From the NCBI GenBank assembly GCA_032207245.1, contig CM063503.1:64442566-64506565 (forward strand): DNA of 64,000 nt, given 5' to 3'. Below, one piece after another: positions 45,840 through 58,164 of the stretch. Position 1 is the first letter of the stretch; each line of letters opens with the position of its first letter. The notes beneath the pieces were generated by a model. It was not told the origin of the DNA. It made no database searches and was given only the letters and a program-made list of their open reading frames with translations. The stretch comes from Pardosa pseudoannulata (Eukaryota > Arthropoda > Arachnida > Araneae > Lycosidae). A program made the position numbers and the translations under genes.

Positions 45840-47560
45840 AAGGTATGAGAAGTTGAAAACGGTAATTATTTCACGTTTTTTTCGACTTTTAATAGTCGTA
45901 TGAACACTTAAAAAATGTAAGCTTGCATATAAAAAAGCAACTAAGAGAAATTTTTCTTTTAATGACCAAGCTACACTTTCAATTCAGTCTTACAAAATGT
46001 TCGACACTGATATTCTTTTCAGAAAGGTTTTACAAAATTCATTAATACTTCGAAATTTTTTCTGGCATTTTCGTTTCCAACTAACATTGATTTGCTAAAT
46101 AATATTTTGTTAAAAACAAACAGCATTCAAACTTTGCTCCTCCCTCCTATATAATAATAGTTATCTGTTCGTCTGTCCTCGAATTTATGAAGTGGTTGGT
46201 CCTGGAATGGATAGAAGCATACATATTGGATTCTTGATGAGTTAGGGTTATCAAAATTCAAAGCGAGTTCAAAAACGTTCGAAATCCATCCTTTCCTCCC
46301 TTTCGATCGTTTAATGCCTTTATTTCAAGCCCTATTTTCTTCGGTTAAGAGCAGGCTATGATTAAAATCATCAGTTTACACATTATAAGTAGATGAAAAC
46401 CACATTTTTTTCTAGCATTATGAGGTCATTCCTTTAACCCTCCCATTTAATTATTTCTTATTATTTAAATATCGTCTGCATTATTTTCATAAGTTTTATC
46501 ACTGAATTTAAATCTTACGGGAATAATTTTCTTTTATATTTATATTTGGCTTAAATAATAGATTAGGTAGATATGTGATAATTTTAAATTATATTATCGG
46601 TTATTTTTTGTTGCAATGAAAATTTTATTACCGGTATTAACACCAAATTCTTTTCATAAAAGTATAGGCTTCTATTTCACGGACTAACAAATATGTAGCG
46701 TTTAAGTTATATATCTTTGAAAATTAAGACATTTGTTCGTTGTGTTTGTTTATTATACATAACCACAGGGTTTGCGATCGATTCGCTCAATTTCGGACAT
46801 CATTCACATATACCGCCAAATAATCTCTGTCAATATTAAAACCTCTGCTGTCCATCCTACCACGTAATATGACAGGATAAATTAAAGTTGGCAACTAACA
46901 TGGGGTCAGTAAAGATAAACAAATTATTGAGCGTGTACCAGATAATTCTCAGCCAAAAAACAAACTATTTTTTTAGCTGCCTCATAGGGTACTTTATAAT
47001 TCTGTAAAATTAAAAATTTTAATGATCCCGTCATATGACTGGCTATATGCTAGTTGCTTTATAAAATACATATTGCAAAACAAATTGTCCACATTTGTGC
47101 TTGTTATATTTACTTGTTCAAGAGCACTGTCGAACATTCTATTACTATGCACGTTTAGTGACTGTATCTGCAGTAGGAGAAAATTCCTAGATGAAATTAT
47201 CTGCGTTCTCTTGTACGTAACAATCATTTCTCCGTAGTAAACAAAAACGAAACTAAAAGAATCGCTTAGTACAAAAACATAAAAAGAAAACTGCTCAGCG
47301 TGCGTTCACCCAAAGGTCTTGCCATTCAGGTTTCGCTCGGAGTCATGCAATACATTTCACTGTCTATAATGGTTTTTTACCTCTGAACAGACGTCTGTTA
47401 CACTTTTGCAGACCCTTAATAACAGCAATTTCACTTTACAATCACGTTCAACTTACTCCAGGCAAACTTAGATCACTTTTTATTTGTTGCTGACATCCAC
47501 CTTTTTTATTTATGGAATGGGAGAGCAACAATATTATCTTGGAATTGGCACTTTTGATAA
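45840..47560. other. Unique DNA with GC-richer patches, no gene seen
   Basis: Patches at about 46130-46330 and 47270-47480 are less AT-rich. The second contains a perfect 14-bp palindrome, AACAGACGTCTGTT (47386-47399). No coding frame is supported. Confidence 0.45.
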
Positions 47561-50554
47561 GATTCTCTAGAACGGTCTAGAAAATGGTTTTATAAGGTAA
47601 CACAATAAAGCTGAAGTACTTGGTAATGGAACATAGGATAGTTTAATGCATCTTTTCTTAAAATCTATTCTAAAGCTTAATTATGCAATTTAATGTGAAG
47701 ATCTAGAAGATCTAATGTATAAGTACTTAAGAAAATTCTTTGAAACATGCAAATCAGAAATCATGGATTACGTTTTTAAATCGGTATCTTAGATAAAACA
47801 CATATTAGTTTTTCATAGTAACTAATTTTGAAACGGTATTAAGTAGTTTTATTTGTGAAATGGTTGCACGACAGACAATATTTTCTTGAAACTTTTACTT
47901 TCGATTAGAGATTCTAGAAAAGTATAGAAAATTATATTAAACGAGGTATAACTGAAATACTTTGGAATGGGACATCGGCATTTTTAATGAATATTTATTA
48001 AAATTTGTTCCAACGTTCAGTTATGTATTTTTACCTGAAGACCTACTGTAAAAGTACATATTATTATTCTTTTAAGCACTTGAATCAGAAATGATAGATT
48101 ACCGTTTTAAATTGATATCTTATGTAAAAAAACATTAGTTTTATCAAAGTAGTTAATTTTAAAACGGTATCATTCCCTTTTATTTATGAAATAGATAGAC
48201 AACATTATTGTCTTGACATTTTTACCTTATCAGAGATTCTAGAAAATACTCGAAAATGATTTTTAACGGTAACAAAAGACAACTGAAGTACTTGGTAATG
48301 GAACATAGGATAGTTTAATGCATCTTTTCTTAAAATCTATTCTAAAGCTTAATTATGCAATTTAATGTGAAGATCTAATGTATAAGTACTTAAGAAAATT
48401 CTTTGAAACATGCAAATCAGAAATCATGGATTACGTTTTTAAATCGGTATCTTAGATAAAACACATATTAGTTTTTCATAGTAACTAATTTTGAAACGGT
48501 ATTAAGTAGTTTTATTTGTGAAATGGGTGGGCAACAATATTGTCTTGAAACTTTTACTTTCGATTAGAGATTCTAGAAAAGTCTAGAAAATTATTTTAAA
48601 CGAGGTATAACTGAAATACTTTAGAATGGGACGTCGACACATTTGATGAATATTTATTAAAATTTATTCCAACGTTCAGTTGTGTTTTTTTATCCGAAAA
48701 CCTAATACTTTGGAATGGGACATCGACATTTTTAATGAATATTTATTAAAATTTATTCCAACGTTTAATTATGTATTTCTATCTGAAGTCCTAATGTAAA
48801 AGGGCATATGATTATTCTTTTAAACACTTGAATCAGAAATGATAGATTGCCCTTTTAAATTGATATCGTAGGTAAAAGAAACATTATTTTTTATCAAAGT
48901 AGTTAATTTTAAAATGGAATCAATCCCTTTTATCCATTAAATAGGTAGACAATAATATTGTCTTGACATTTTTACCTTATCAGAGATTCTAGAAAATACT
49001 CGAAAATGATTTTTAACGGTAACAAAAGACAACTGAAGTACTTGGTAATGGGACATCGGATAATTTAATACGTCTTTTATTAAAATCTATTCCAAAGTTC
49101 AATTGTGCACTTTTAAAAGAAGATCTAATGTATAAGTACTTAAGAAAATTCTTTGAAACATGCAAATCAGAAATCATGGATTACGTTTTTAAATCGGTAT
49201 CTTAGATAAAACACATATTAGTTTTTCATAGTAACTAATTTTGAAACGGTATTAAGTAGTTTTATTTGTGAAATGGGTGGGCAACAATATTGTCTTGAAA
49301 CTTTTACTTTCGATTAGAGATTCTAGAAAAGTCTAGAAAATTATTTTAAACGAGGTATAACTGAAATACTTTAGAATGGGATGTCGGTACTTTTGATGAA
49401 TATTTATTAAAATTTATTCCAATGTTCAGTTGTGTTTTTGTTTATCCGAAAACCTAATACTTTGGAATGGGACATCGGCATTTTTAATGAATATTTATTA
49501 AAATTTATTCCAACGTTTAATTATGTATTTCTATCTGAAGTCCTAATGTAAAAGTACATATATTTATTCTTTTAAACACTTGAATTAGAAATGATAGATT
49601 AATCTTTCAAATTGATATCTTAGGTACAAGAAACATAAGTTTTATCAAAGTAGTTAATTTTAAAATGGAATCAATCCCTTTTATTCATTAAAAGGTAGAC
49701 AACAATATTGTCTTGACATTTTTACCTTATCAGAGATTCTAGAAAATACTCGAAAATGATTTTTAACGGTAACAAAAGACAACTGGAGTACTTGGTAATG
49801 GTACATAGGATAGTTTAATGTATCTTTTATTAAAATCTATTCTAAAGCTCAATTATGCACTTTTATGTGAATATCTAATGTATAAGTACTTAAGACAATG
49901 CTTTTAAATATATAAATCAGATATCATAGATTACCCTTTTAAATCGGTATCTTAAACAAAACACATACTAGTTTTTCAAAGTAATTAATTTTGAAACGAT
50001 ATTAACTACTTTTATTTGTGAAATGGGTGGGCTACAATTTTGTCTTGAAACTTTTACTTCCGATTAGAGATTCTAGAAAAGTCTAGAAAATTATTTTAAA
50101 CGAGATATAACTGAAATACTTTGGAATGGGACATCCGCACTTTTGATGAATATTTATTAAAATTTATTCTAATGTTCAATTGTGTATTTTTATCTGAAAA
50201 CCTAATACTTTGGAATGGGACATCCGCACTTTTGATGAATATTTATTAAAATTTATTCTAATGTTCAATTGTGTATTTTTATCTGAAAACCTAATACTTT
50301 GGAATGGGACATTGGCATTTTTAATGAATATTTATTAAAATTTGTTCCAACGTTCAGTTATGTATTTTTACCTGAAGACCTACTGTAAAAGTACATATTA
50401 TTATTCTTTTAAGCACTTGAATCAGAAATGATAGATTACCGTTTTAAATTGATATCTTATGTAAAAAAACATTAGTTTTATCAAAGTAGTTAATTTTAAA
50501 ACGGTATCATTCCCTTTTATTTATGAAATAGATAGACAACATTATTGTCTTGAC

Positions 50555-51044
50555 CTGGGATGGACAAACTTTTTCGGCCGCGGGCCAAAAAACGAAAAAA
50601 ATAAGTTTGGTGGGCCAAGAAATTTTTTCTAAAATTTTAAATACAATATACAAGTACCTAACGGTTTAAATACGTTAATGAAATTGCGATTTCATTTTTA
50701 AAAGTTCCTTATATTGAGGTTCGACGTGAGATGTACTGGTTTTAAGGTACGATGCTAAATACTCATCTGTCAGTCTACTTCTGAAATTATTCTTTCTAAG
50801 GTTCAAAGTTGAAAACACTTGTTCACATATAACAAGAAAACATACCGCTGATCTTCTGGGCGTGAGATAACAAATTTAGGATATAATATTTAAGCAAAGT
50901 AAAAAAAGAGATGGATATATAATGTATAAATATATATTTCTTTTAATTTGCCTCGGACCGGCAACTTAAAATTCTATCCGCGGGCAAGATAATACCTTCT
51001 GGTGGGCCAGAGTTAGGCCGAGGGCCATAGTTTGCCCATCCCTG
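50555..51044 (-). mobile_element. 490-bp deleted hAT element inside the satellite
   Basis: Left end CTGGGATGGACAAACT; right end, read in reverse, CAGGGATGGGCAAACT. Target duplications GTCTTGAC (50547-50554) and GTCTTGAT (51045-51052) are 8 bp with one mismatch. Subterminal parts are rich in GGGCC, typical of this hAT type. It retains only the transposase C-terminus. Confidence 0.92.
50675..50880 (-). pseudogene. hAT transposase C-terminal fragment (GTF2IRD2-like)
   Basis: A minus-strand frame ending in TAA at 50677-50675 reads CEQVFSTLNLRKNNFRSRL then TDEYLASYLKTSTS, the C-terminal dimerisation motif of hAT transposases. It resembles the CESLFSNMKYVKSKYRTKL motif of the element at 11409-13734, so the two belong to related families. 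The frame is open for about 67 codons and lacks the catalytic core. It is a leftover of an internal deletion that kept both ends mobilisable in trans. Confidence 0.82.
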
Positions 51045-51274
51045 GTCTTGATATTTTTACCGTATTAGAGATTCTAGAAAAATCTAGGAAATGATTTTTA
51101 ACGGTAGGAAAACAGAACTGAAGTATTTTCTATGGGTCATCTCATAGTTTAATGTATCTTTATTAAAATTTATTCCACAGTTCTATTATGTATTTTTATA
51201 TGAAGACCTAATGTATAAATGCATAATCTAAATATTTTAAACATGTGAAACAGGAAAGATATTTTGCACTTAAA

Positions 51275-51575
51275 AATCAATATCTCAAGTAAGATACAAG
51301 TTAGTTTTATTAACATAACTAATTTTGAAAGAGCTAAAGTATCTAGAGTAGCTAAAAGTACTTAAAGTAGCTAAAAGTATCTAAAGTAGCTAAAGTAGCT
51401 AAAGTAGAGCTAAAGTACTTAAAAATCAATATCTCAAGTAAGATACAAGTTAGTTTTATTAACATAACTAATTTTGAAAGAGCTAAAGTATCTAGAGTAG
51501 CTAAAAGTACTTAAAAATCAATATCTGAAGTAAGATAAAGTTAGTTTTATTAACATAACTAATTCTGAAAGAGCT
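51275..51575. repeat. Short-period repeat of AAAGTAGCT and a ~150-bp duplication
   Basis: AAAGTAGCT or AAAGTATCT motifs recur about every 10-14 bp near 51336-51415. The larger segment CTTAAAAATCAATATCTCAAG to TTTTGAAAGAGCTAAAGTA is repeated up to three times. Confidence 0.88.
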
Positions 51576-52904
51576 TAAGTACTATTAACCTCTTTTAGTT
51601 ATTGAAAGAAAGCTATACAGTATCGTATTTAAGTTTTTACTTTTGATTAGACATTTTTTATAAGTAAAGAAAAAGTTTTTAATAAATGCTCATAAAAAAC
51701 AACTGAAGTTCCTTGAAATGTGGTATTGCAGCGTTTAATTTAACTTTAACAAAACACATTTCTAAGTTCAATTATTCAATTCCAAATTCTTTTTGGAATC
51801 AACCACAAACGATAAGTTGGTAATTATATGAAAATAGTTATATTAACATAGGTGTAAAAAAATTGTGTTTTTTTAAGTGTTTTTAGAAAAACACATGAAT
51901 TTATTTTAAACTCCAAATTTGTTTTTTTTTTTAACTTACAATAAATAACTTAAAATTTTACTTAAGGTATTTGATACATTAATGTTCGCTTGCAATATAT
52001 TTTTAAAAACTTCCAAATATTATCTTTCATTTATTTAGATTAAATGTTAACCTGTTAATATATTATATTTTCGTTTAATTTCAGTTTTTCGTATATTAGA
52101 AGAAAAAAACTGAACTGTTGGGAATTTTTTCTGCAAATAGTGTATAAATTTTTTAAAAGGTAAGAAATACTTTGTAGTTGTATGTTATTTCAAAGTTAAT
52201 ACCAGTTTTGTATATATATATATATAATTATGGAGATTCAATATTATGGAGATGGTGACACTAAAAGTTTTATGGAAGTTCAAGATATGTATGGAAAAAA
52301 ACTCTGTTACAAAGTTAAAATGCATATGACACATACAGGAAAGATTAGGCTCACGACTAAGAAAATTAAACAAAAATACTAAGGGGCTTGGCGGAAAAGA
52401 TAAATTAACTGATAAGTTTATCGATAAATTCCAGAACTATTATGGGATTGCTATCCACAGCAATGTATGGAGTTTTAGCAATACGCAGTCTACCGTAGTA
52501 GCTGTTTTTTTCCTACTGTTCTCTAGCAATAAAAAACCCATTCATGCAGGGTCCGATTATCAAGATTTTGGACAAAAGATTTGGGATATATGTTTTGGGC
52601 TCTTGTAGATCATCATTACATTTTATTAATGTATAGCTGAAAGATTTGCATCGATGACTGTGTACATAGTATTTACTAACATTACTAGGATATAAACTAT
52701 GATTCACCCGAAGCAAGTATATGTTTTTCTACACCCCCATGATATCTATCCCATACATCTTTAATCTTCATTTGGTACCATGGATACATGCCCATCCTCT
52801 AGTTTTTGCTCAATTTTGCGATTGCGAACATTTTTGAGAAAAGTTCTCAAAATTTAGCCATCTGATTGGTGGATTCCATTTTTAAAATGACATGCATTCT
52901 TGCC
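51576..52904. other. AT-rich DNA, no gene seen
   Basis: Short ORFs only. A small TA run lies near 52212-52226. Confidence 0.5.
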
Positions 52905-52947
52905 TTTAGTTTTTAGTTTTTAGTTTAGTTTTTAGTTTTTAGTTTTT
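52905..52947. repeat. TTTTTAG microsatellite
   Basis: About six TTTTTAG or TTTAG repeats directly next to the LINE fragment. Confidence 0.9.
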
Positions 52948-53142
52948 AAGTACATTTATTTGACAGTTATTGAGAAAATTATTCTTTATGATGTTCCGGT
53001 TTGGAAGGAAGGCTCAAGCTTTTAAATTAATTACTGGTATTCAGATTTTTATTTCTTGTCATCATCTAAGCTTTTAGCTCCACTCCGACGGTTGCTCTTT
53101 ACGTACTAGCTGGTATTCATCCTATTGACTTTCTGACCCATG
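52948..53142 (+). pseudogene. Non-LTR retrotransposon RT fragment, copy 1
   Basis: Nearly identical to the first 190 bp of the relic at 59528. It carries LTVIEKIILYDVPV in one frame and, after a frameshift, AFSSTPTVALYVLAGIHPID (from 53070). This is the thumb-like end of the reverse transcriptase in I/Jockey/R1-type LINEs. Homology stops abruptly after GACTTTCTGACC. Confidence 0.75.
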
Positions 53143-54649
53143 ACTGACAAATCTATGGGTTATTTATAGTTGCGGGTACTCTGGGAAATAATGAAAAACT
53201 TACAAAATTTTAGCTCACATTATTTGTATATAAAATAAATCATGAAATTTTTAAGTCTACAAAATTTATTTGTTTCAAAGTTACCTCTGGATCTAAAAAC
53301 ATTTTGGGCCCCTGAAATCAGTGGGCCCTGGGCACGTGCCTCGAGTGCCCTGCCGATAATATGGCGCTGCATGCATGGGCAAAGCTCATCAGGGCCTGAC
53401 AGCTGGTGTAAGTATAAAAAGGCATTACATAATGGTAAGCAGCTATTAGAAAAGTCCCCGGGTCTTCTAGATTCTGCAATAAAAATCATAAACCATATTT
53501 AGCACTCGGTGATAAATATTTGTCAAAAAAATGTTTGCATGGCATATGAAAAAATAATGAAAGTTTTAACCTATTATGGGCAATATTGCCAAAAGAAACT
53601 TTCGTTCAAAGAGAAATATTGCTTTTAGGTGCAAATATTACAGTTGTGTTTAACTCTGGATATTTAGGGCTTTTACTTATTATAAATTATTTTGTAATAT
53701 TCGTTCGCCAACATATGCATAAAACCTACATGGAAACTGACCAAGAGTGAATTCAAACCTTGACACGTCAATTCCTACCTGCTACAAAATTATCAAGAAA
53801 AATACTAAAAGCTAAAAGAAGGTCAAAATTAGTTAAAATGAAGGGAAGAAGGGATTGTTTTATAAATATGGCGATTTTTAAGAATCGATAGTTGATAAAA
53901 GAAAAGACTTGTGTTGCTATAAAATCTTTAAATGCGTTTTCTGAGAAACTGTGCTTTTCATTATTTTGTGTGCGATAAATGTCATTTCTCAAAATGTAAT
54001 CAAGGTACTGGAATGAAATTTTCTCAAAATGTTTCACACACTTATAGTTGTGTTTTGAGTCAAAATCATGCCTCTCTTTTATTTATTTATTTAATAAATA
54101 AATGAGATTTTATTTTTTCAAAAAGTGAATTTTTTTTTAAAATCGAGATTTTGTGCAATTTTTGGTATAATTCAATAATTTTTAGAAATATTTCAATTAT
54201 TTTGGTTCATAACACAGGTAAGTGTATCAGCTATATATTCTATAAAGTTCATTGGAAAAATATTTATTAAAATTTGTCATATGAATTGTGGCGCAATTGA
54301 CAGTTTTCACTAAAATTTTGATAAAAAAACACTACATATTTTAAATTTATGAAAATTTCATTAAAATTACTGTTACATCCATTGTTTAATATTGAATTAT
54401 AATACAAAAAAAGCTTTGTTTCCTTAAAGTTTTTTGTTTAAAAAATGCATCGAAAGTAGTCACATACCATAATTGATTACTATAAAAACATTGAAAAATT
54501 AATATAGAGGAAGTAAAACTGTTATATCACCATTCAAAAAACTTTAAAAATCCTAGTCTCAATAGAAAAGCATAAATTTTCTTCAGTGTGTATATATTTG
54601 TATTACCACAGAATGAATTAATATCATTCAGAAAATTAAATAGGATATT
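53143..54649. other. AT-rich DNA with one GC-rich patch, no gene confirmed
   Basis: A patch at 53300-53400 (GGGCCCCTGAAATC, GGGCCCTGGGCACGTGCC) resembles subterminal sequence of hAT elements. Terminal repeats and target duplications were not found. The opposing ORFs there share the same GC-rich stretch and look spurious. Confidence 0.4.
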
Positions 54650-55034
54650 TTAACCCCTTAACGTGCACACTCGAATTAACTCGAGCGCGCTAAACTGGCC
54701 AAGCTGTGCACACTCGAGATAATTCGAACAGCGTTGTACTTTATGTTGCTATAATTTTTCACACTCGTATGCAATCGAGAATTGAAAATAACAATGAGAA
54801 AGCAAAAAGAAACCAATCGTTTTATTGATATTTATCATTTACATGGGATTGTAAGCTATATTCGTATATTTTCTGCAATGTTATCAAAATCCAAAATTGC
54901 AATAAAATTTTGATTATTTTTGTATTTTTGTAATTTTTTTTTTTGGAAGACAACTTTCTAAATTGTGTTTTTTACATAAAAAACTGATTTTTTTTTGGTT
55001 GGCCTTTTAAAAAAACTGTGCATTAAGGGATTAA
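54650..55034. mobile_element. TTAA-flanked MITE, 385 bp (piggyBac-like)
   Basis: Left end TTAACCCCTTAACGTGCACA; right end, read in reverse, TTAATCCCTTAATGCACAGT. TTAA occupies both edges, as expected for piggyBac-type targets. The left half repeats a GTGCACACTCGA(A/G)(A/T)TAA(C/T)TCGA motif. No coding capacity. Confidence 0.78.
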
Positions 55035-55420
55035 AGGCTAATTCATTATACTTTCATTCTTCTACATTTTCTCCAATTTTCAAGACTTTTAAAACTTCTA
55101 ATATCAAAAAGATTTCTGGTTTATTAATTTTATAGAATTCAAATATCAGATTACTGTAATTTAATTTGTAGGTTAATACATATATTCTAAATTAAGTTAT
55201 CTTCCAGGCCGTAATATAACAAAACAATTTCTAACTTAAAATGTAAACTTAAAATCTGTTTTACATTTTTCATTATAAAAGATAAACAATTTCATGATTT
55301 TATGAAATAAAAAAGCTTTAAATGTCTTGCAAATTTTTGTAAAATTTTACTAACCATTTAAAGTTGTGTGGTCTGTCGAAACATATACTTTCAGTATGCA
55401 CAAGATCCCTTTCTTTACAA
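55035..55420. other. Upstream region of gene B with a dispersed-repeat relative
   Basis: Positions 55160-55395 resemble 24080-24230 and 25265-25370, which lie upstream of gene A (shared GGTTAATA, TATTCTAAATTAAGTT, TTTCATGATTTTATGA and AATGTCT). No exon recognised. Confidence 0.5.
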
Positions 55421-55581
55421 GCCGAACGACGGCTGATTGGTTAGTGTGCTGGCCTTCGGTACCGGAGTTCGGTGGCATGGATGTTCATAGCCATTCGGAA
55501 TCGGCTTTAAGCTGTAGGTCCCGGTCTCATTAGCCCTCGTGTTGCCAAAAGTAGACTGTAGCACTCCAAATCAAAACAAAC
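55421..55581 (+). mobile_element. SINE family 1 with a deletion in the tRNA-like head
   Basis: Starts GCCGAACGACGGCTGATTGG and ends GTAGCACTCCAAATCAAAAC. About 20 bp containing the B box is missing (TTCGGTGGCATGG), so it cannot carry an intact internal promoter. It lies 225 bp upstream of the gene B ATG, in the presumed intron. Confidence 0.88.
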
Positions 55582-55775
55582 TATATCTTCCTTTATAAAG
55601 AATGAAATGCCCCAAACTTCTGTTTCAGTTATATACATTTTATAATTGTTTCGTAATAATACTTCATATGATTCACGTTTGAAAAATATTTGACATGTTT
55701 CAGACATTAAATAAAAAAATAAATAAATTACATACATATTTTATTCGCTCTCAAAAATGCTTTATGTTCTAATCA

Positions 55776-55795
55776 AACTTTCCTTTTCTTTTCAG
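55776..55795 (+). promoter_or_regulatory. Likely 3' splice site before gene B
   Basis: A pyrimidine-rich CTTTCCTTTTCTTTTCAG tract ends at 55795, ten bases before the ATG. The arrangement matches gene A. Confidence 0.65.
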
Positions 55796-55805
55796 CTTCC
55801 TTAGA

Positions 55806-56147
55806 ATGCGCCTAATTGTTTATATCAGCTTTGTTTCGATGTTCCTGTGTTTGGTAAGCTACGGCAGACCTAATAAAGATAATTCTGATCTAGCGTACTT
55901 TGATACACCATTAGACGAAAGACAGCTTGACACAATTGGTTTAGCTGTTCTTGGAGCCTTAACTCTTCCCATCCTAATCCCAGTCGGCGTTGCTCGATTG
56001 ATCAGCATCATGTCCACTCTTGGCAACAACACCTCTATAGCAGTTGGTCCTACAATTCGGCCTTTCATCATACCAGGACGCCCTACTCGAAGACCTCTCT
56101 TCTGGCTTAATAATGATAAATTATCCAGTCTTCGGAAAAGGAAATGA
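55806..56147 (+). CDS. Gene B: small secreted protein, paralogue of gene A
   Basis: A 113-residue protein. Residues 1-20 are a signal peptide (MRLIVYISFVSMFLCLVSYG), with cleavage likely before RPN. Residues 21-38 are acidic. Residues 39-68 form the hydrophobic core: ERQLDTIGLAVLGALTLPIL then IPVGVARLIS. This aligns without gaps to SRQMGLLGFTAIGALMYPIL then LSLGMANFVS in gene A, with about 12 of 30 identical including RQ, GAL, PIL, G, A and S. An NNTS glycosylation sequon follows at 74-77, then a proline/arginine-rich part (GPTIRPFIIPGRPTRRPLF) and a basic end (LRKRK), unlike the helical tail of gene A. The only cysteine is in the signal peptide. A strong intron acceptor sits ten bases upstream, and AATAAA lies 162 bp downstream. 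Function unknown. Confidence 0.87.
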   Translation: MRLIVYISFVSMFLCLVSYGRPNKDNSDLAYFDTPLDERQLDTIGLAVLGALTLPILIPVGVARLISIMSTLGNNTSIAVGPTIRPFIIPGRPTRRPLFWLNNDKLSSLRKRK

Positions 56148-56308
56148 TGAATACAGTACTAGAACAATAATTTGAAAATGAATTGCTGATTTTTATCTGT
56201 TTATCAGCTTTCCTGGTTCCTTCCAAAGTGATTTATTTGTAAATATTCGTTTGTGTTTTATCTTGAAAAAAGTATTATCGTTTTTATGTAATCATGCATA
56301 TTTCGCTG

Positions 56309-56314
56309 AATAAA
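56309..56314 (+). terminator. Polyadenylation signal of gene B
   Basis: AATAAA in GCTGAATAAACC, about 160 bp after the stop codon, followed by CTTGACTGTTGG. Confidence 0.7.
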
Positions 56315-56379
56315 CCATTCATTTATAATACTTGACTGTTGGAAATTTCTCGCTTCATGAATTGGCACACTGAGTAGCT

Positions 56380-56547
56380 TTACGTCGCATGGATAAGGCG
56401 TTGTTCTTCCGTATTGGAGTTCGTGGATTTGAATCCCTTTGTGACAACGATATTCGAATCCCCTCAGAATTTGCTTTAAACAGTAGGTCCGATCTCATTA
56501 ACCCTTGTGCAGCAAAATAGTAGACTGTAGCCTCAAAACCAAACCAA
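56380..56547 (+). mobile_element. SINE family 1, diverged
   Basis: Contains GTTCTTCCGTATTGGAGTTCG, TTTGAATCCC, GATCTCATTAACCCTTGTG and GTAGACTGTAGCC, ending CAAAACCAAACC. It starts immediately after the 3' end of gene B. Confidence 0.8.
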
Positions 56548-56549
56548 CC

Positions 56550-56790
56550 TTTCCAGAGACAGATTAAAAATAGTTTGTAGAATTGTAATGTTTTCTCGGA
56601 ACGAGTATTTGTTTCAGCTATGGTAGACCGAAGTCCTATAAACAATATAAATTTTTCCATTTGGATCAACTTTTACGATAGTTCTAGCCTCGCACATACA
56701 TTTAATTTTTCGGCAAGTACATCGATTGAAATCATGAAAAAATACCTTTATCTATTATAATGGTTCATTTTACAGAACTTTTTTACATGG
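56550..56790. repeat. Relative of the TTAA element interior at 61850-62100
   Basis: Shared phrases include TAGAATT, TTATGTTTTCTC or its variant, CGCAnATACATC and CTATCTATTATAA. The left end of the element seems to have been replaced by the SINE. Confidence 0.6.
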
Positions 56791-56799
56791 GATACTAAA

Positions 56800-57679
<880 letters not shown>

Positions 57680-57772
57680 TCGAAGTTCGTTAATAAGAAC
57701 CGAACTTTTAAAAAGTTAGTTTAGTCTTTATGAGAAATATATTTTCAATAATCCATAAAAAAATATGCAACT

Positions 57773-57774
<2 letters not shown>

Positions 57775-57806
<32 letters not shown>
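57775..57806. repeat. Poly(T) run
   Basis: An uninterrupted run of 32 T residues. It might be the reverse-strand tail of a retroposed sequence, but no body was recognised beside it. Confidence 0.9.
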
Positions 57807-57809
<3 letters not shown>

Positions 57810-58164
57810 GAATTCATTTACCTATTTGATAGTTTTTAAGATATATGAATTGGAAACCAAATTGTTATATTAAACTGAAGCTAAATATCTTTCATTCCGT
57901 GAATTTTAATTGTATAAATGGGAGCAATGTATTTTACTTTAAAAAGCATGTAGAATTTTAAATTTATAATTTCATTTCAATCATATTTAATTTCGCACTA
58001 ATTAGGTGATTGAAAGTGGTTTAAAAATCAAGAGAGACTGAAGGATTATTGCCTCGGAGAGGTCAAGATGGAGATGGAATGGGCCTCTAATAGGATGCAG
58101 AAGAAGAAGACCATTAAAATCATTTGATTGATTAAAACAATCAATCATATCAATGTAATTATCT

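Larger units (their letters stand above)
47561..51180. repeat. Dimeric satellite with a 750-bp higher-order repeat
   Basis: Two related half-units alternate. The A-type anchor TTAGAGATTCTAGAAAAGTC recurs at 48570, 49320 and 50070, exactly 750 bp apart. The B-type anchor CAGAGATTCTAGAAAATACT recurs at 48236, 48986 and 49736, also exactly 750 bp apart. Within A units an ~83-bp block (ACTTTGGAATGGGACAT to TATCTGAAAACCTAA) is duplicated, and near 50120-50370 it is triplicated. The array is interrupted by a hAT element at 50555-51044. Confidence 0.95.

Noticed and set aside
53220..53502. Two antiparallel ORFs of 86-89 codons as a gene
   Set aside because: They share a GC-rich patch that looks like hAT subterminal DNA. 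No terminal repeats were found, so I called neither a gene nor a complete element.
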